This document shows, in pieces, positions 1-9,300 of a stretch of 37,040 bases of DNA. The stretch's first letter is position 1; each line of letters begins with the position of its first letter. The notes beneath the pieces were generated by a model. It made no database searches, was not told the DNA's origin, and saw only the letters and a program-made list of their open reading frames with translations. The position numbers and the translations under genes were made by a program. The stretch comes from an uncultured Clostridia bacterium. Lineage in GTDB: Bacteria; Bacillota; Clostridia; Oscillospirales; CAG-272. The DNA lies in the NCBI GenBank assembly GCA_947624945.1, contig CANQMJ010000002.1, positions 1 through 37,040 on the forward strand, read 5' to 3'.

Positions 1-73
1 TTGGGGTGATAAGTCTTTTCCCGAGCACGCTTTTTACCCTGTATTTATTGATTTTTTTGCATTTCGCTCGGGG

Positions 74-133
74 CTAAAAGTTTTTGAAAAAGGGGTGCGG
101 GGGAAAAACTTTTTTCAAAAAGTTTTTCCCCCG
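74..133 (+). repeat. HP hairpin element upstream of abfA
   Basis: The conserved arm TAAAAGTTTTTGAA (75-88) is followed by a G-rich tract and a perfect stem from 98 to 133: a C plus five G and an A-rich arm, with the mirror arm ending in five C and a G. It is a plus-oriented copy of the window-wide hairpin family and ends 29 nt before the abfA start. The following gene has its own Shine-Dalgarno, so this copy is not needed to explain initiation. Confidence 0.85.
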
Positions 134-162
134 ACAAAAACCACCAAAGAAAGGACATTACC

Positions 163-1668
163 ATGAAAGCAAAAATCAAACTTGACCGTGATTACGAAGT
201 CGGCGCCGTTGACCCGCGCATATACGGGAGCTTCATCGAGCATCTCGGACGGGCGGTATACGGCGGCATCTACGAGCCGGGGCATCCGACCGCGGACGAG
301 ATGGGCTTCCGCCGCGACGTTATCGAGCTCGTGCGCAAGCTCGGCGTACCGGTCGTTCGTTATCCGGGCGGCAACTTCGTCTCCGGCTACAACTGGGAGG
401 ACGGCATCGGGCCGAAGGACAAGCGTCCCGTCCGCACCGAGCTCGCGTGGGGCACGCTCGAAACGAACCAGGTCGGCATCGACGAGTTCCAGGAATGGGC
501 GAAGCGCGCGAACACGGAGGTCATGATGGCGGTCAATCTCGGCACGCGCGGACCCGCCGAGGCGAAGGATCTCATCGAATACTGCAATCATCCGGGCGGG
601 ACGTACTGGTCCGACCGCCGCATCGCGAACGGCTTCAAGGATCCGTTCAACATAAAGCTGTGGTGCCTCGGCAACGAGATGGACGGCCCGTGGCAGATGT
701 GCGCTAAGACTGCGGACGAGTACGGGCGCGTCGCCAACGAGGCGGCGAAGATGCTCAAATGGGTCGACCCGTCGATAGAGACCGTCGCGTGCGGCAGTTC
801 GGGCAGCGGCATGCCCACGTTCGGCACGTGGGAGGCGACGATGCTCTCGCACTGCTACGAAAACGTCGACTACGTATCGTGCCACACGTACTACAACAAC
901 CACGCGCACGACACCGCGACGTTCCTCGCCAACAACCTCGACATGGACTACTTCATAAACAGCGTCGTCTCCGCCATCGACTATGCGAAGGTCGTCGCGC
1001 ACTCGCACAAGCAGGTCAACATCAGCTTCGACGAGTGGAACGTGTGGTATCACTGCAACGAGGACCCGAACCGCAAGCACATCGAGCGCTGGAGCATCGC
1101 GCCTCCGCAGCTCGAGGACGTCTACAACTTCGAGGACGCGCTCCTTATCGGCTCGCTGCTCATCACGCTGCTCCGTCACGCCGACCGAGTGAAGGTCGCA
1201 TGCATGGCGCAGCTCGTCAACGTCATCGCGCCTATAATGACGCGCAACGGCGGCGGCGCGTGGGCGCAGACCATCTTCTACCCTTACATGCACGCATCCA
1301 TGTACGGACGCGGAACAGCTCTTGTGACGAAAGTCGACTGCGACAAGTACGACACGCGTCATTATAAGGACGTGCCCTACGTCGACAGCGTCGCAGTCGT
1401 CAACGAGGAAAAGGGCGAGTTGACCGTGTTTGCCGTAAACAAGAACCTGACCGACGATATCGTCACGACCATCGACCTCGGCGGATTCGAGGATTACAAC
1501 TTCGTCGAGCATATCACGATGCATCACGACGACGTCAACGCCGTCAATACGGAGGAAAATCCCTACTTCATCCACCCGCAGTCCAACGGCGTCACCAAGG
1601 TCGACGGCCGCCTCGCCGAATCCCTCCTCGGCAAGGCTTCGTGGAATGTGATAAGATTTAAGAAATAA
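163..1668 (+). CDS. abfA: Alpha-L-arabinofuranosidase, GH51 family
   Basis: A 501-residue retaining glycosidase that removes terminal alpha-L-arabinofuranosyl groups from arabinan or arabinoxylan oligosaccharides. No signal peptide is visible, so it should act in the cytoplasm on imported oligosaccharides. The GH51 (clan GH-A) signature is present: GNEMDG carries the acid/base Glu172 and FDEWNVWY carries the nucleophile Glu291. The C-terminal part from about residue 380 fits the usual beta-sandwich, and length is typical of the family. ATG 163 follows GAAAGGA at 150-156. No sugar transporter or regulator lies beside it in the window, so it looks like a lone gene. It is flanked by inverted copies of the HP element (74-133 and 1679-1748). 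The family call is firm; arabinan versus arabinoxylan preference cannot be read from the sequence. Confidence 0.95.
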   Translation: MKAKIKLDRDYEVGAVDPRIYGSFIEHLGRAVYGGIYEPGHPTADEMGFRRDVIELVRKLGVPVVRYPGGNFVSGYNWEDGIGPKDKRPVRTELAWGTLETNQVGIDEFQEWAKRANTEVMMAVNLGTRGPAEAKDLIEYCNHPGGTYWSDRRIANGFKDPFNIKLWCLGNEMDGPWQMCAKTADEYGRVANEAAKMLKWVDPSIETVACGSSGSGMPTFGTWEATMLSHCYENVDYVSCHTYYNNHAHDTATFLANNLDMDYFINSVVSAIDYAKVVAHSHKQVNISFDEWNVWYHCNEDPNRKHIERWSIAPPQLEDVYNFEDALLIGSLLITLLRHADRVKVACMAQLVNVIAPIMTRNGGGAWAQTIFYPYMHASMYGRGTALVTKVDCDKYDTRHYKDVPYVDSVAVVNEEKGELTVFAVNKNLTDDIVTTIDLGGFEDYNFVEHITMHHDDVNAVNTEENPYFIHPQSNGVTKVDGRLAESLLGKASWNVIRFKK

Positions 1669-1678
1669 GTGAGTTCTT

Positions 1679-1748
1679 GGGGGAAGAAAAACTTTTTGAG
1701 AAAAGTTTTTCTTCCCCCAAACCCCTATCTTTTCAAAAACTTTTATTA
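1679..1748 (-). repeat. HP hairpin element, minus orientation, downstream of abfA
   Basis: A stem at 1679-1718 (GGGGGAAGAAAAACTT with its complement) is followed by ACCCC and the reverse-complement arm TTCAAAAACTTTTATTA. Placed just after the abfA stop, the RNA hairpin could also act as a terminator, but there is no clean U-run directly after the stem. Confidence 0.8.
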
Positions 1749-2228
1749 CTTTGGGTTATAGCTAAATCCATTATCTGTACGGAAATTTATTACTGATACG
1801 CTCCGTTTGGTGCTCGGCTTCGCCTCCGCTTAATATGCCTGCCTCCGCCGGCAAACGGAAACAATATCATCGGTGCGTACTTAAGATAATCAGATTTGGT
1901 CCGCTTTTGGAGAGGGTTTGGGGCACCTTTTACCAAAAGGGGCTCCAAAAATTGAAAAAAGTTTTTCTCCCCCTGTTTCTTCAAAAACTTTTGTTATAGA
2001 CTATGCTTTAGCAAAACGCACGGGAACAATAATCTCGGAGATAGCTTGAGATAATCACTATTTAGTCCGCTTTTGTGAGGGGAGCATCTCCTCACTGCGT
2101 TCGGAGCTGCCACACTTTCCGCTTTGCGGAAAGTGTCGGAGGTTTGGAGCGTTAGCGACAAAACTCCCAACTTTCTACAAAAAGGGGCCCCTAAATAAAA
2201 AAAGGGGCTCCATCATACTACTCAAACC
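1749..2228. repeat. Gene-free stretch with S-element copies
   Basis: No gene is supported here. About 1883-1950 is a partial S element (GATAATCAGATTTGGTCCGC, then GGGGCTCC). About 1960-1996 resembles the minus-oriented HP arm (TTCAAAAACTTTTGTTA). About 2050-2195 is a full S element: TATTTAGTCCGCTTTTGTGA, a GAGCATCTCCTCACTGCGTT segment, the palindrome CACTTTCCGCTTTGCGGAAAGTG, then GGAGCGTTAGCGACAAAACTCC. The same modules recur at 24.4-25.0 kb and 26.3 kb. Confidence 0.7.
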
Positions 2229-3028
2229 ATGTACGAAATTACTGCTGAATTTTATGATAGCATCAACGCGCACGTCGACTATGCGGGGTGGCGGATTTTA
2301 TAGAGCGCGTATTTGACAAATACTGCCGCACGCGTCCCGAGCTCGTGCTCGATCTCGGATGCGGGACGGGCACGCTGACGCTCGAGATGGCGCGCCGCGG
2401 CTACGACATGACGGGCGCGGACAATTCGCCCGAGATGCTGGCGCGCGCGCGTGAGAACGCCGACGAAGCCGGCGTCGAAAACGTCCTGTGGCTGTGCCAA
2501 GACATGAGCGCGTTCGAGCTTTACGGCACCGTCGACGCCGTTATATCGACGTGCGACTCCGTCAACTACCTCACCGACCGCCGCGACCTGCGGCGGTGCC
2601 TTGCGCTCATACACAATTATCTCATCCCCGACGGGGTATTCGTATTCGACATCGCGCCGCGCGGCAAATACCGCCATGTCTACGACCGCGACATCGTGAT
2701 CGAGGACGGCGGCGTCTATTGCGGCTGGCAGACCGAGTATAACGACAAAACGGGACTCGCGCGGTTTTATCTCACCTACTTCGTCCGTGACATCGACGAC
2801 CCCGACGTCTGGCGTCGTTACGACGAGGTGCAGCGCCAGCGCTGTTACACGGTGCGCGTAATAAAAAACGAGCTTGCCCGCGCGGGATTTGAGGTGCTCG
2901 CCGTCTACCGCGACACGGACATGACGCCTCTCGCCGACGGCGACGAGGATAATAACGGCGCTCTCGATCGTATCCACATCGCAGCGAGAGTGAAAAAGAC
3001 TGCCTCAAGCGGCAACAACGGGCTGTGA
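2229..3028 (+). pseudogene. Class I SAM-dependent methyltransferase, apparent -1 frameshift near codon 21
   Basis: The body (2288-3028, 246 residues) is a Rossmann methyltransferase: VLDLGCGTGTLTLEMARRG is motif I for S-adenosylmethionine, then TGADNSPEMLARAR and a VDAVISTCDSVNYL segment. Substrate unknown. In another frame, ATG 2229 opens MYEITAEFYDSINAHVDYAG, the expected N-terminal helix of this family, and then meets TAG at 2301. Adding one G in the GGGGTGG run at 2285-2291 joins the two into one protein of about 267 residues beginning ...DYAGW-ADFIERVF. So either the gene lost one base, or the base call is wrong, or the shorter form starts at GTG 2288 without its first helix. No Shine-Dalgarno precedes GTG 2288, which argues against a natural short start. 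Confidence 0.75.
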
Positions 3029-3037
3029 AACCGACGC

Positions 3038-3066
3038 TTGAAATAAAGTGGCGAATGTGATAGAAT
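3038..3066 (+). promoter_or_regulatory. Promoter of hslO
   Basis: TTGAAA at 3038-3043, a 17 bp spacer, and TAGAAT at 3061-3066 with TGTGA just before it (extended -10, TRTG type). It begins 10 bp after the methyltransferase stop and reads through the HP element into hslO, so the hairpin would lie in the 5' leader. Confidence 0.7.
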
Positions 3067-3085
3067 GTTGACGAATAAAATCTGT

Positions 3086-3157
3086 AATAAAAGTTTTTGA
3101 AGAGAGGGAGGTCCGGAGGGATAGGGACTTTTTTCAAAAAGTCCCTATCCCTCCGGA
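3086..3157 (+). repeat. HP hairpin element in the hslO leader
   Basis: Arm AATAAAAGTTTTTGAA at 3086-3101, purine tract GAGAGGGAGG at 3102-3111, then a 46-nt perfect hairpin at 3112-3157 (about 20 bp of stem around TTTTTTCAAAAA). The stem is closed by TCCGGA. It ends 12 nt before the hslO ATG. No Shine-Dalgarno lies between hairpin and ATG; the only one is the purine tract just before the hairpin. Confidence 0.88.
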
Positions 3158-3169
3158 TCGAATACAATC

Positions 3170-4045
3170 ATGATACTTCGAGCCATGACGCGCGACGGAA
3201 GCGCGCGCATACACGTAATAGATTCGACCGCAATCGTGAACCGCGGCATTGAGATACACAAGACGTCGGCGACGGCGGGCGCCGCGCTCGGCAGGCTGCT
3301 CACGGTCACGTCCGTTGTCGGCTCCATGCTCGGTGACCCCGACGATTCCGTCACCGTGACGCTTCGCGGCGACGGTCCCGCCGGTCTTGTCACCGCCGTC
3401 GCCGACTACATGGGCAACGTGCGCGGCTACATCGAAAATCCCGCCGCCGACCTGCCCTTAAACGAACGCGGCAAGCTCGACGTCGGCGGTCTTATCGGAC
3501 GCGGCGTTTTGCAGATCATACGCGACGCGGGCGGCGAGGAGCCCTACGTCGGCGTAACCGAGCTCGTCACGGGTGAGATCGGCGACGACATCGCCGCCTA
3601 CTATGCCGGAAGTGAACAGATACCGACGATGTGCGCCGTCGGTGTGCTCATCGCCCCCGACCTGCACTGCCTCGGCGCCGGATGTGTGTTCGTGCAGATG
3701 CTGCCGTTCGCCGACGACAGCGTCGCCGCGCGTCTCGAGGAAAACGCCGGCAAGCTGTCGAAGCTGTCGCGCATGTTCGCCGACGGCATGACGTGCGAGC
3801 AGATACTCGACATCGCGTGCGCGGGCGTCGAATACGACATCTTCGACGCCATCGACACCGAGTACCGCTGCACGTGCTCGCGCGAAAGGACCGCGCGCGC
3901 CGTCCGCTCACTCGGCAAAAGCGAGGTCGAAAAGCTCTTATCCGAGCTGCGCGCGGAGGGCAGGGACGAAACGATCGAGCTCGGCTGCCGTTTCTGCGGG
4001 AAAAAGTACGCGTTTTCGCGCGATGACTGCATGAAGCTGTTTTGA
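3170..4045 (+). CDS. hslO: Redox-regulated chaperone Hsp33
   Basis: Hsp33 is a cytoplasmic holdase switched on when oxidation releases its zinc and unfolds the linker and C-terminal domains; it protects unfolding proteins during oxidative or bleach stress. The 291-residue length is normal. The C-terminal zinc site is complete: Cys234-x-Cys236 (CTC) and Cys273-x-x-Cys276 (CRFC). The N-terminal domain shows the usual GRLLTVTSVVGSML and the GYIENP segment. ATG 3170 is the first start and gives the expected MILRAMTRDG opening; Met6 is a possible alternative. A promoter at 3038-3066 and an HP hairpin lie upstream, so it is probably transcribed alone. In an anaerobe carrying PFOR a stress chaperone of this kind is reasonable. 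Confidence 0.96.
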   Translation: MILRAMTRDGSARIHVIDSTAIVNRGIEIHKTSATAGAALGRLLTVTSVVGSMLGDPDDSVTVTLRGDGPAGLVTAVADYMGNVRGYIENPAADLPLNERGKLDVGGLIGRGVLQIIRDAGGEEPYVGVTELVTGEIGDDIAAYYAGSEQIPTMCAVGVLIAPDLHCLGAGCVFVQMLPFADDSVAARLEENAGKLSKLSRMFADGMTCEQILDIACAGVEYDIFDAIDTEYRCTCSRERTARAVRSLGKSEVEKLLSELRAEGRDETIELGCRFCGKKYAFSRDDCMKLF

Positions 4046-4127
4046 GGCGCGGCGCAGTTTGACGCAGACGCGATGCCGGTTGCATCACACTTTTTACAAA
4101 GCGACCGCGCCGCCGAACCACTGTCAC

Positions 4128-4590
4128 CACACTTTCCGCGAAGCGAAAAGTGTAAGACGGCTTCGAGTGCAACGAGAAGACGTTACACACACTTTCTGCG
4201 TGAGCGAAAACGTGTCGCAGGTCGGAGCATCAGCGACGAACTGCCGCTCACCGCGGTTCAATGTACAGTCTGTCACCACCGGCAACTACCTTTGCACACC
4301 TGAAGTGGTGACGTCTTTCACACCTTCGAATAGGTTTTTTGACAAGGGGGACTTTCTCGCAAGAAAGAGATGATCGGGAATGAGGACTTTTTCTTTATAA
4401 GAAAAGGTCCTCCCCCGAACCCCCTATCCAAAAGAACACCGCGTTATTATTTCCTGCGAACAGCTCCCTCGCGACGTGTCGATATCGCCGTCAAAACGTC
4501 GTGTCTGCGTCTGACGCTGGACGCGCCGTCCAGCGCACGAGCGCGGTGCGCGTAGGTGAGGCTGGGAAGCCTCCGGCTCGTCTCTGTTAT
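4128..4590 (+). repeat. L element, copy A, with an HP hairpin in its middle
   Basis: The 4046-4655 stretch holds no supported gene. After an extra palindrome (4128-4153) the core of copy A runs from about 4187 (GAGCGAAAACGTGTCGCAGG) through CTGCCGCTCACCGCGGTTCA, GGTGACGTCTTTCACACC and CCTGCGAACAGCTCCCTCGC to GAGCGCGGTGCGCGTAGGTG near 4555. It matches copy D at 34.6-35.0 kb in the same orientation. In copy A the middle block between the GACAAGGGGGACTTTCTCGC hairpin half and CGCGTTAT is missing and replaced by an HP-type hairpin (about 4383-4435, arms AGGACTTTTTC and AAAGGTCCT), which shows that these sequences recombine or insert into each other. Confidence 0.75.
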
Positions 4591-4655
4591 TTGGTCGGCG
4601 GAGTTTCTGTTTATGTAACCACGAATAAAAAGGGGGACGCAGTCCCCCCTCTACA

Positions 4656-6044
4656 TTAACCGCCGAAAAGCGGCAAAAGCTCGTATACGCTGCGGACCGG
4701 TATGACTTCGATGGTATCCGGCAGCGACGCCACATCGGTGCCGCGCTTCGGTATCACTATGCGCGAGAATCCGAGACGCGCCGCCTCACGCACACGCAGC
4801 GGCAGACTCGTCACACCTCTGACCTCGCCCGCGAGTCCGAGCTCGCCCACGACTGCAAGATCGAACGGCACCGGCACGTCGCGCAGCGCCGATATGAGCG
4901 CCGCCGCGACGGCGAGGTCGCACGCGGGCTCGTCGAGGCGCAGACCGCCGACGACGTTGAGGTAAACGTCAAAGTCCGAGAAGCGCAGACCGAGCCGCTT
5001 TTCCAAAACGGCGATGAGCAGATACAGACGCGAATAGTCGAAGCCGTCGGCGGCGCGCTTCGGCGACGGGAACGACGTCTTGACCGTCAACGCCTGAATC
5101 TCGGCGATGATGGGGCGCGTGCCCTCCATGCAGCACACTGTGGCGCTTCCCGACACGCCTTTCGGACGCCCCGCGAGCAGCATCGCGGACGGATTCTCGA
5201 CCTCGCACAGTCCCTTGTCCGTCATCTCGAACACGCCGATCTCGTTCGTCGCGCCGTAGCGGTTTTTGACGGCGCGTATGACGCGGAAATTCTGATGGCG
5301 CTCGCCCTCGAAGTAAAGGACGGCGTCGACCATATGCTCGAGCACCTTCGGTCCCGCGATGCCGCCCTCTTTATTGACGTGACCGACGATTATGACAGAT
5401 ACGCCATAATTTTTGGCGAGCGCGCCGAGCGCCTGCGCGCTGTCTCTCACCTGCGAGACGCTGCCCTGCGACGACGGCGTCGACGGACAGTACAGCGTCT
5501 GTATCGAGTCTGCGACGACGACGTCTGGCTTCAGCCGCTCGCACTCGGAGAGGATGCGGTCGACGTCCGTTTCGGTATATATGTATAGCTCGTCCGACGA
5601 CACGCCTAGGCGCTTTGCCCGCAGACGGAGCTGGCCCGACGATTCCTCGCCCGACACGTACAAAACGCGCCGTCCCTGTGACAGTGTGCCGCATATCTGC
5701 AAAAGCAGCGTCGACTTGCCGATGCCGGGCTCGCCTGACAACAGCACCACCGAGCCGAGCACGAGTCCGCCGCCGAGCACTCTGTCGAGCTCGCCGCTGC
5801 CTGTGCCTGTGCGGACGCTGTCCTCGACGCCCTCGTCACCTATAAGCGACGCCGATTCGCTTCTGACGGCGCCTCTGCGCACAGTCTTGCCCGATTCCTT
5901 GCCGCCCGCGGACACCTCTGCCGCCGGTTCCTCATATTTTTCCTCGACGAACGACCCGAACGCCCCGCACTGAGGACACCGCCCCAGCATCTTCGGATAC
6001 TGATAGTCGCACTTCGAGCATACGTACACGGTTCTTGGTTTCAT
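4656..6044 (-). CDS. radA: DNA repair protein RadA
   Basis: RadA is a RecA-like ATPase that helps process recombination intermediates by driving branch migration from RecA-made D-loops. The 462 residues show all three parts: an N-terminal C4 zinc finger (Cys9, Cys12, Cys23, Cys26), the ATPase core with Walker A GEPGIGKST (104-112), the family-specific KNRYG motif (260-264), and a C-terminal Lon-like domain with GLAGEVRGV. The start is ATG at 6042-6044 on the minus strand. No Shine-Dalgarno lies in the 13 nt between the start and an upstream HP hairpin (6058-6095). A good promoter sits beyond the hairpin at 6137-6165. It is divergent from nifJ and convergent with the hslO side. Confidence 0.97.
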   Translation of the reverse strand: MKPRTVYVCSKCDYQYPKMLGRCPQCGAFGSFVEEKYEEPAAEVSAGGKESGKTVRRGAVRSESASLIGDEGVEDSVRTGTGSGELDRVLGGGLVLGSVVLLSGEPGIGKSTLLLQICGTLSQGRRVLYVSGEESSGQLRLRAKRLGVSSDELYIYTETDVDRILSECERLKPDVVVADSIQTLYCPSTPSSQGSVSQVRDSAQALGALAKNYGVSVIIVGHVNKEGGIAGPKVLEHMVDAVLYFEGERHQNFRVIRAVKNRYGATNEIGVFEMTDKGLCEVENPSAMLLAGRPKGVSGSATVCCMEGTRPIIAEIQALTVKTSFPSPKRAADGFDYSRLYLLIAVLEKRLGLRFSDFDVYLNVVGGLRLDEPACDLAVAAALISALRDVPVPFDLAVVGELGLAGEVRGVTSLPLRVREAARLGFSRIVIPKRGTDVASLPDTIEVIPVRSVYELLPLFGG

Positions 6045-6057
6045 GTGTCGGTTTTTT

Positions 6058-6123
6058 CGGGGGAAGTGACTTTTTGAAAAAAGTCACTTCCCCCGGACCC
6101 CCATCTTCAAAAACTTTTATTAC
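6058..6123 (-). repeat. HP hairpin element in the radA leader
   Basis: Read on the minus strand: arm TAATAAAAGTTTTTGAA, a GATGGGGGTC tract, then a stem that occupies 6058-6095 (CGGGGGAAGTGACTTTTT with its complement, loop of about 2 nt). It ends 13 nt before the radA start and belongs to the same family as the hslO, dnaN and gyrA leader hairpins, with a different stem sequence. Confidence 0.88.
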
Positions 6124-6136
6124 ATATATCATATAC

Positions 6137-6165
6137 AATATATCACAAATTCCGAAGAATTACAA
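6137..6165 (-). promoter_or_regulatory. Promoter of radA
   Basis: On the minus strand TTGTAA (6160-6165), a 17 bp spacer, and TATATT (6137-6142) preceded by TGTGA. The predicted transcript starts about 10 nt further on and therefore contains the whole HP hairpin. Confidence 0.7.
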
Positions 6166-6235
6166 TACTTGCCGCGACATCACCGTTTTTCCCGAAGTTT
6201 TTTCAAAAAATACGCCCCTCGGTACAAATTCACGA

Positions 6236-6264
6236 TTGCAAAATCCCGCGAGTCGTGATATTAT
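6236..6264 (+). promoter_or_regulatory. Promoter of nifJ
   Basis: TTGCAA at 6236-6241, a 17 bp spacer, TATTAT at 6259-6264 with CGTGA before it (extended -10). The leader is about 50 nt and ends in a strong Shine-Dalgarno GTAGGAGGA near 6301-6309. The radA promoter fires in the opposite direction 71 bp away. Confidence 0.7.
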
Positions 6265-6320
6265 ATATGGTGGTCAGTTATGATATACTTATATACTTTT
6301 GTAGGAGGATATAAAACCAC

Positions 6321-9300
6321 ATGGCTATCAAAAGAAACAAACAGTCGATGGACGGTAACCAGGCGGCCGCTCACGTAAGCTACGCGTTTACCGAGGTCGC
6401 GGGTATTTACCCCATCACTCCCTCGAGCCCGATGGCGGACTATGTCGATCAGTGGTCTGCGGCAGGCAGAAAGAACATCTTCGGCAACACCGTCAAGGTC
6501 TCCGAGATGCAGTCCGAGGGCGGCGCTGCGGGTACCGTTCACGGCTCCCTCGCGGCAGGTGCGCTTACCACGACGTACACGGCGTCGCAGGGTCTGCTTC
6601 TCATGATCCCGAACATGTATAAGATCGCGGGCGAGCTTCTCCCCTGCGTGTTCCACGTGTCCGCGCGTACTGTCGCGGCTCACGCGCTCAACATCTTCGG
6701 CGACCACAGCGACGTATATTCCTGCCGTCAGACGGGATTTGCTATGCTCGCGTCGTCCAACCCGCAGGAGATCATGGATCTCGGCGCGGTCGCTCACCTC
6801 TCCGCCATCAAGGGCAGAGTTCCGTTCCTTCACTTCTTCGACGGCTTCAGAACGAGCCACGAGATACAGAAGATAGAGGCATGGGAAAACGAAGAGCTCG
6901 CCGACCTCATCGACTATGACGCTCTTGCCGAGTTCCGCGCTCACGCGCTCAATCCCGAGCATCCGACGCTCCGCGGCTCCGCCGAAAACGGCGACATCTT
7001 CTTCCAGCACAAGGAAGCCGCTAACAAGTACTATAACGCTCTGCCCGAGATCGTTGAGGAGTACATGAACAAGATCAACGAGCGCATCGGCACCGATTAT
7101 AAGCTTTTCAACTACTACGGCGCTCCCGACGCTGACCGCGTCATCATCGCTATGGGCTCCATCTGCGACGTGACCGAGGAGGTCATCGACTACATGAACG
7201 CGCACGGCGAGAAGGTCGGCATCGTTAAGGTGCGTCTGTACCGTCCGTTCCGCGCCGACAAGCTCATCGAAGCTATCCCGAAGACGGCGACCAAGATCGC
7301 GGTCCTCGACAGAACGAAGGAACCGGGCGCACTCGGCGAGCCCCTCTACCTCGACGTAGTGACTGCTCTCGCACAGGCAGGCGTCAAGGCGACAGTCGTC
7401 GGCGGCAGATACGGTCTCGGCTCCAAGGATACTCCTCCGTCATCCGTATTCGCTGTATACGAGAACCTCGCATCCGACACGCCGAAGAATTCGTTCTCGC
7501 TCGGCATCGTCGACGACGTGACGCACACGTCGCTCGAGGAAAAGCCCGCTCCCGACACGGCTCCCGAAGGCACGATCTCGTGCAAGTTCTGGGGTCTCGG
7601 CGGCGACGGTACTGTCGGCGCGAACAAGAACTCGATAAAGATCATCGGCGACCACACCGAAAAGTATATCCAGGCTTACTTCCAGTACGACTCGAAGAAG
7701 ACGGGCGGCATCACGATCTCGCATCTGCGCTTCGGCGATCAGCCCATCAAGGCTCCCTACTACATCACCAAGGCTAACTTCGTCGCATGCCACAACTGCG
7801 CATATCTGACGAAGTACGACATGGTTGAGGACATCAAGCCGAACGGCACGTTCCTTCTCGACTGCCCGTGGACCGTCGACGAGCTCGAGGCTCACATCCC
7901 CGCAAAGGTGAAGAAGTACATAGCGGAGAACAACATCAACTTCTACATCATCGACGGCACCGGCATCGCCACGAACCGCATCGGCAACGCGAAGGTCAAG
8001 AACACGGTGCTTCAGTCCGCGTTCTTCTCGCTCGCCAACATCCTGCCGAAGGCTGACGCTATCGAATACATGAAGAAGATGGCGTACAAGTCCTACATCA
8101 AGAAGGGTCAGGCGATGGTCGACCTCAACTACAACGCCATCGACGCCGGCGGCGACGCCTACGTCAAGGTCGACGTTCCCGAATCGTGGAAGAACCCGAC
8201 GCCGGACGCTAAGGCTCCCGCGTTCGAGTCCGACCGTCCCGAGCTTGACGAGTTCGTAAACGAGATAGTCGAGCCCGTCGACGCTATGCGCGGCGATTCG
8301 CTGCCCGTATCCGCGTTCGAAAAGTACGTGGACGGCACGTTCCCGCAGGGCGCAGCCGCATCCGAGAAGCGCGGCGTCGCCGTCAACGTTCCCGTTTGGA
8401 ACGCTGAAAAGTGCATCCAGTGCAACATGTGCTCGTTCGTCTGCCCGCACGCTACGATCCGTCCGTTCGCTATGACCGAGGAGGAAGCCGCAGCCGCTCC
8501 CGCAGACACGAAGTACACGGCAAAGCCCGTCGTTAAGACGAATTACAAATTCACCGTCGCCGTCAGCCCGCTCGACTGCATGGGCTGCGCACTCTGCGTG
8601 AAGGTCTGCAAGGTCGGCGCGCTCGAGATGGTGACGAGAGAGAGCCAGCTCGACCAGCAGCCCGTATTCGACTACTGCGTCGCTAAGGTCTCCGAAAAGA
8701 AAGAGCTTATAAACAACACCGTCAAGGGCAGCCAGTTCAAGCAGCCGCTGCTTGAATTCTCGGGCTCCTGCGCAGGCTGCGCCGAGACGTCGTACGCTCG
8801 CCTTATCACACAGCTGTTCGGCGAGAGAATGTACATCTCGAACGCTACGGGCTGCTCCTCCATCTGGGGCGGTTCGGCTCCGGCTACGCCGTACACGGTC
8901 AACAAGGAAACGGGACGCGGACCCGCATGGGCTAACTCCCTTTTCGAGGACAACGCAGAGCACGGCTACGGCATGTACCTCGCTCAGAAGTACCGCCGCG
9001 AAGTCCTCGCCGGCAAGGTGACGGAGCTCGTCGCTCTCGAAAATTGCCCCGAGTCACTCAAGGCAGCAGCCGAGGCTTGGCTTGAGTCCAAGGACGACAG
9101 CGCTAAGACGGACGAAGTTTCCGCCGCTCTTCTCGCCGAGGCGAAGAAGATCGACTGCGACTGCGAGGTCGGACAGCGTGCGAAGTACATCGTTGCAAAC
9201 GGCGACATGCTCGGCAAGAAGTCCGTTTGGATCTTCGGCGGCGACGGCTGGGCATACGACATCGGATTCGGCGGTCTTGACCACGTGCTCGCATCCGGCG

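Noticed and set aside
115..1575. Long minus-strand open frame opposite abfA, and similar ones opposite nifJ (7440-8963), mnmE (20909-22114, plus) and gyrA (31837-33642)
   Set aside because: They mirror real genes codon for codon in GC-rich DNA, are rich in Arg, Val, Asp and His without domains, and lack start signals.
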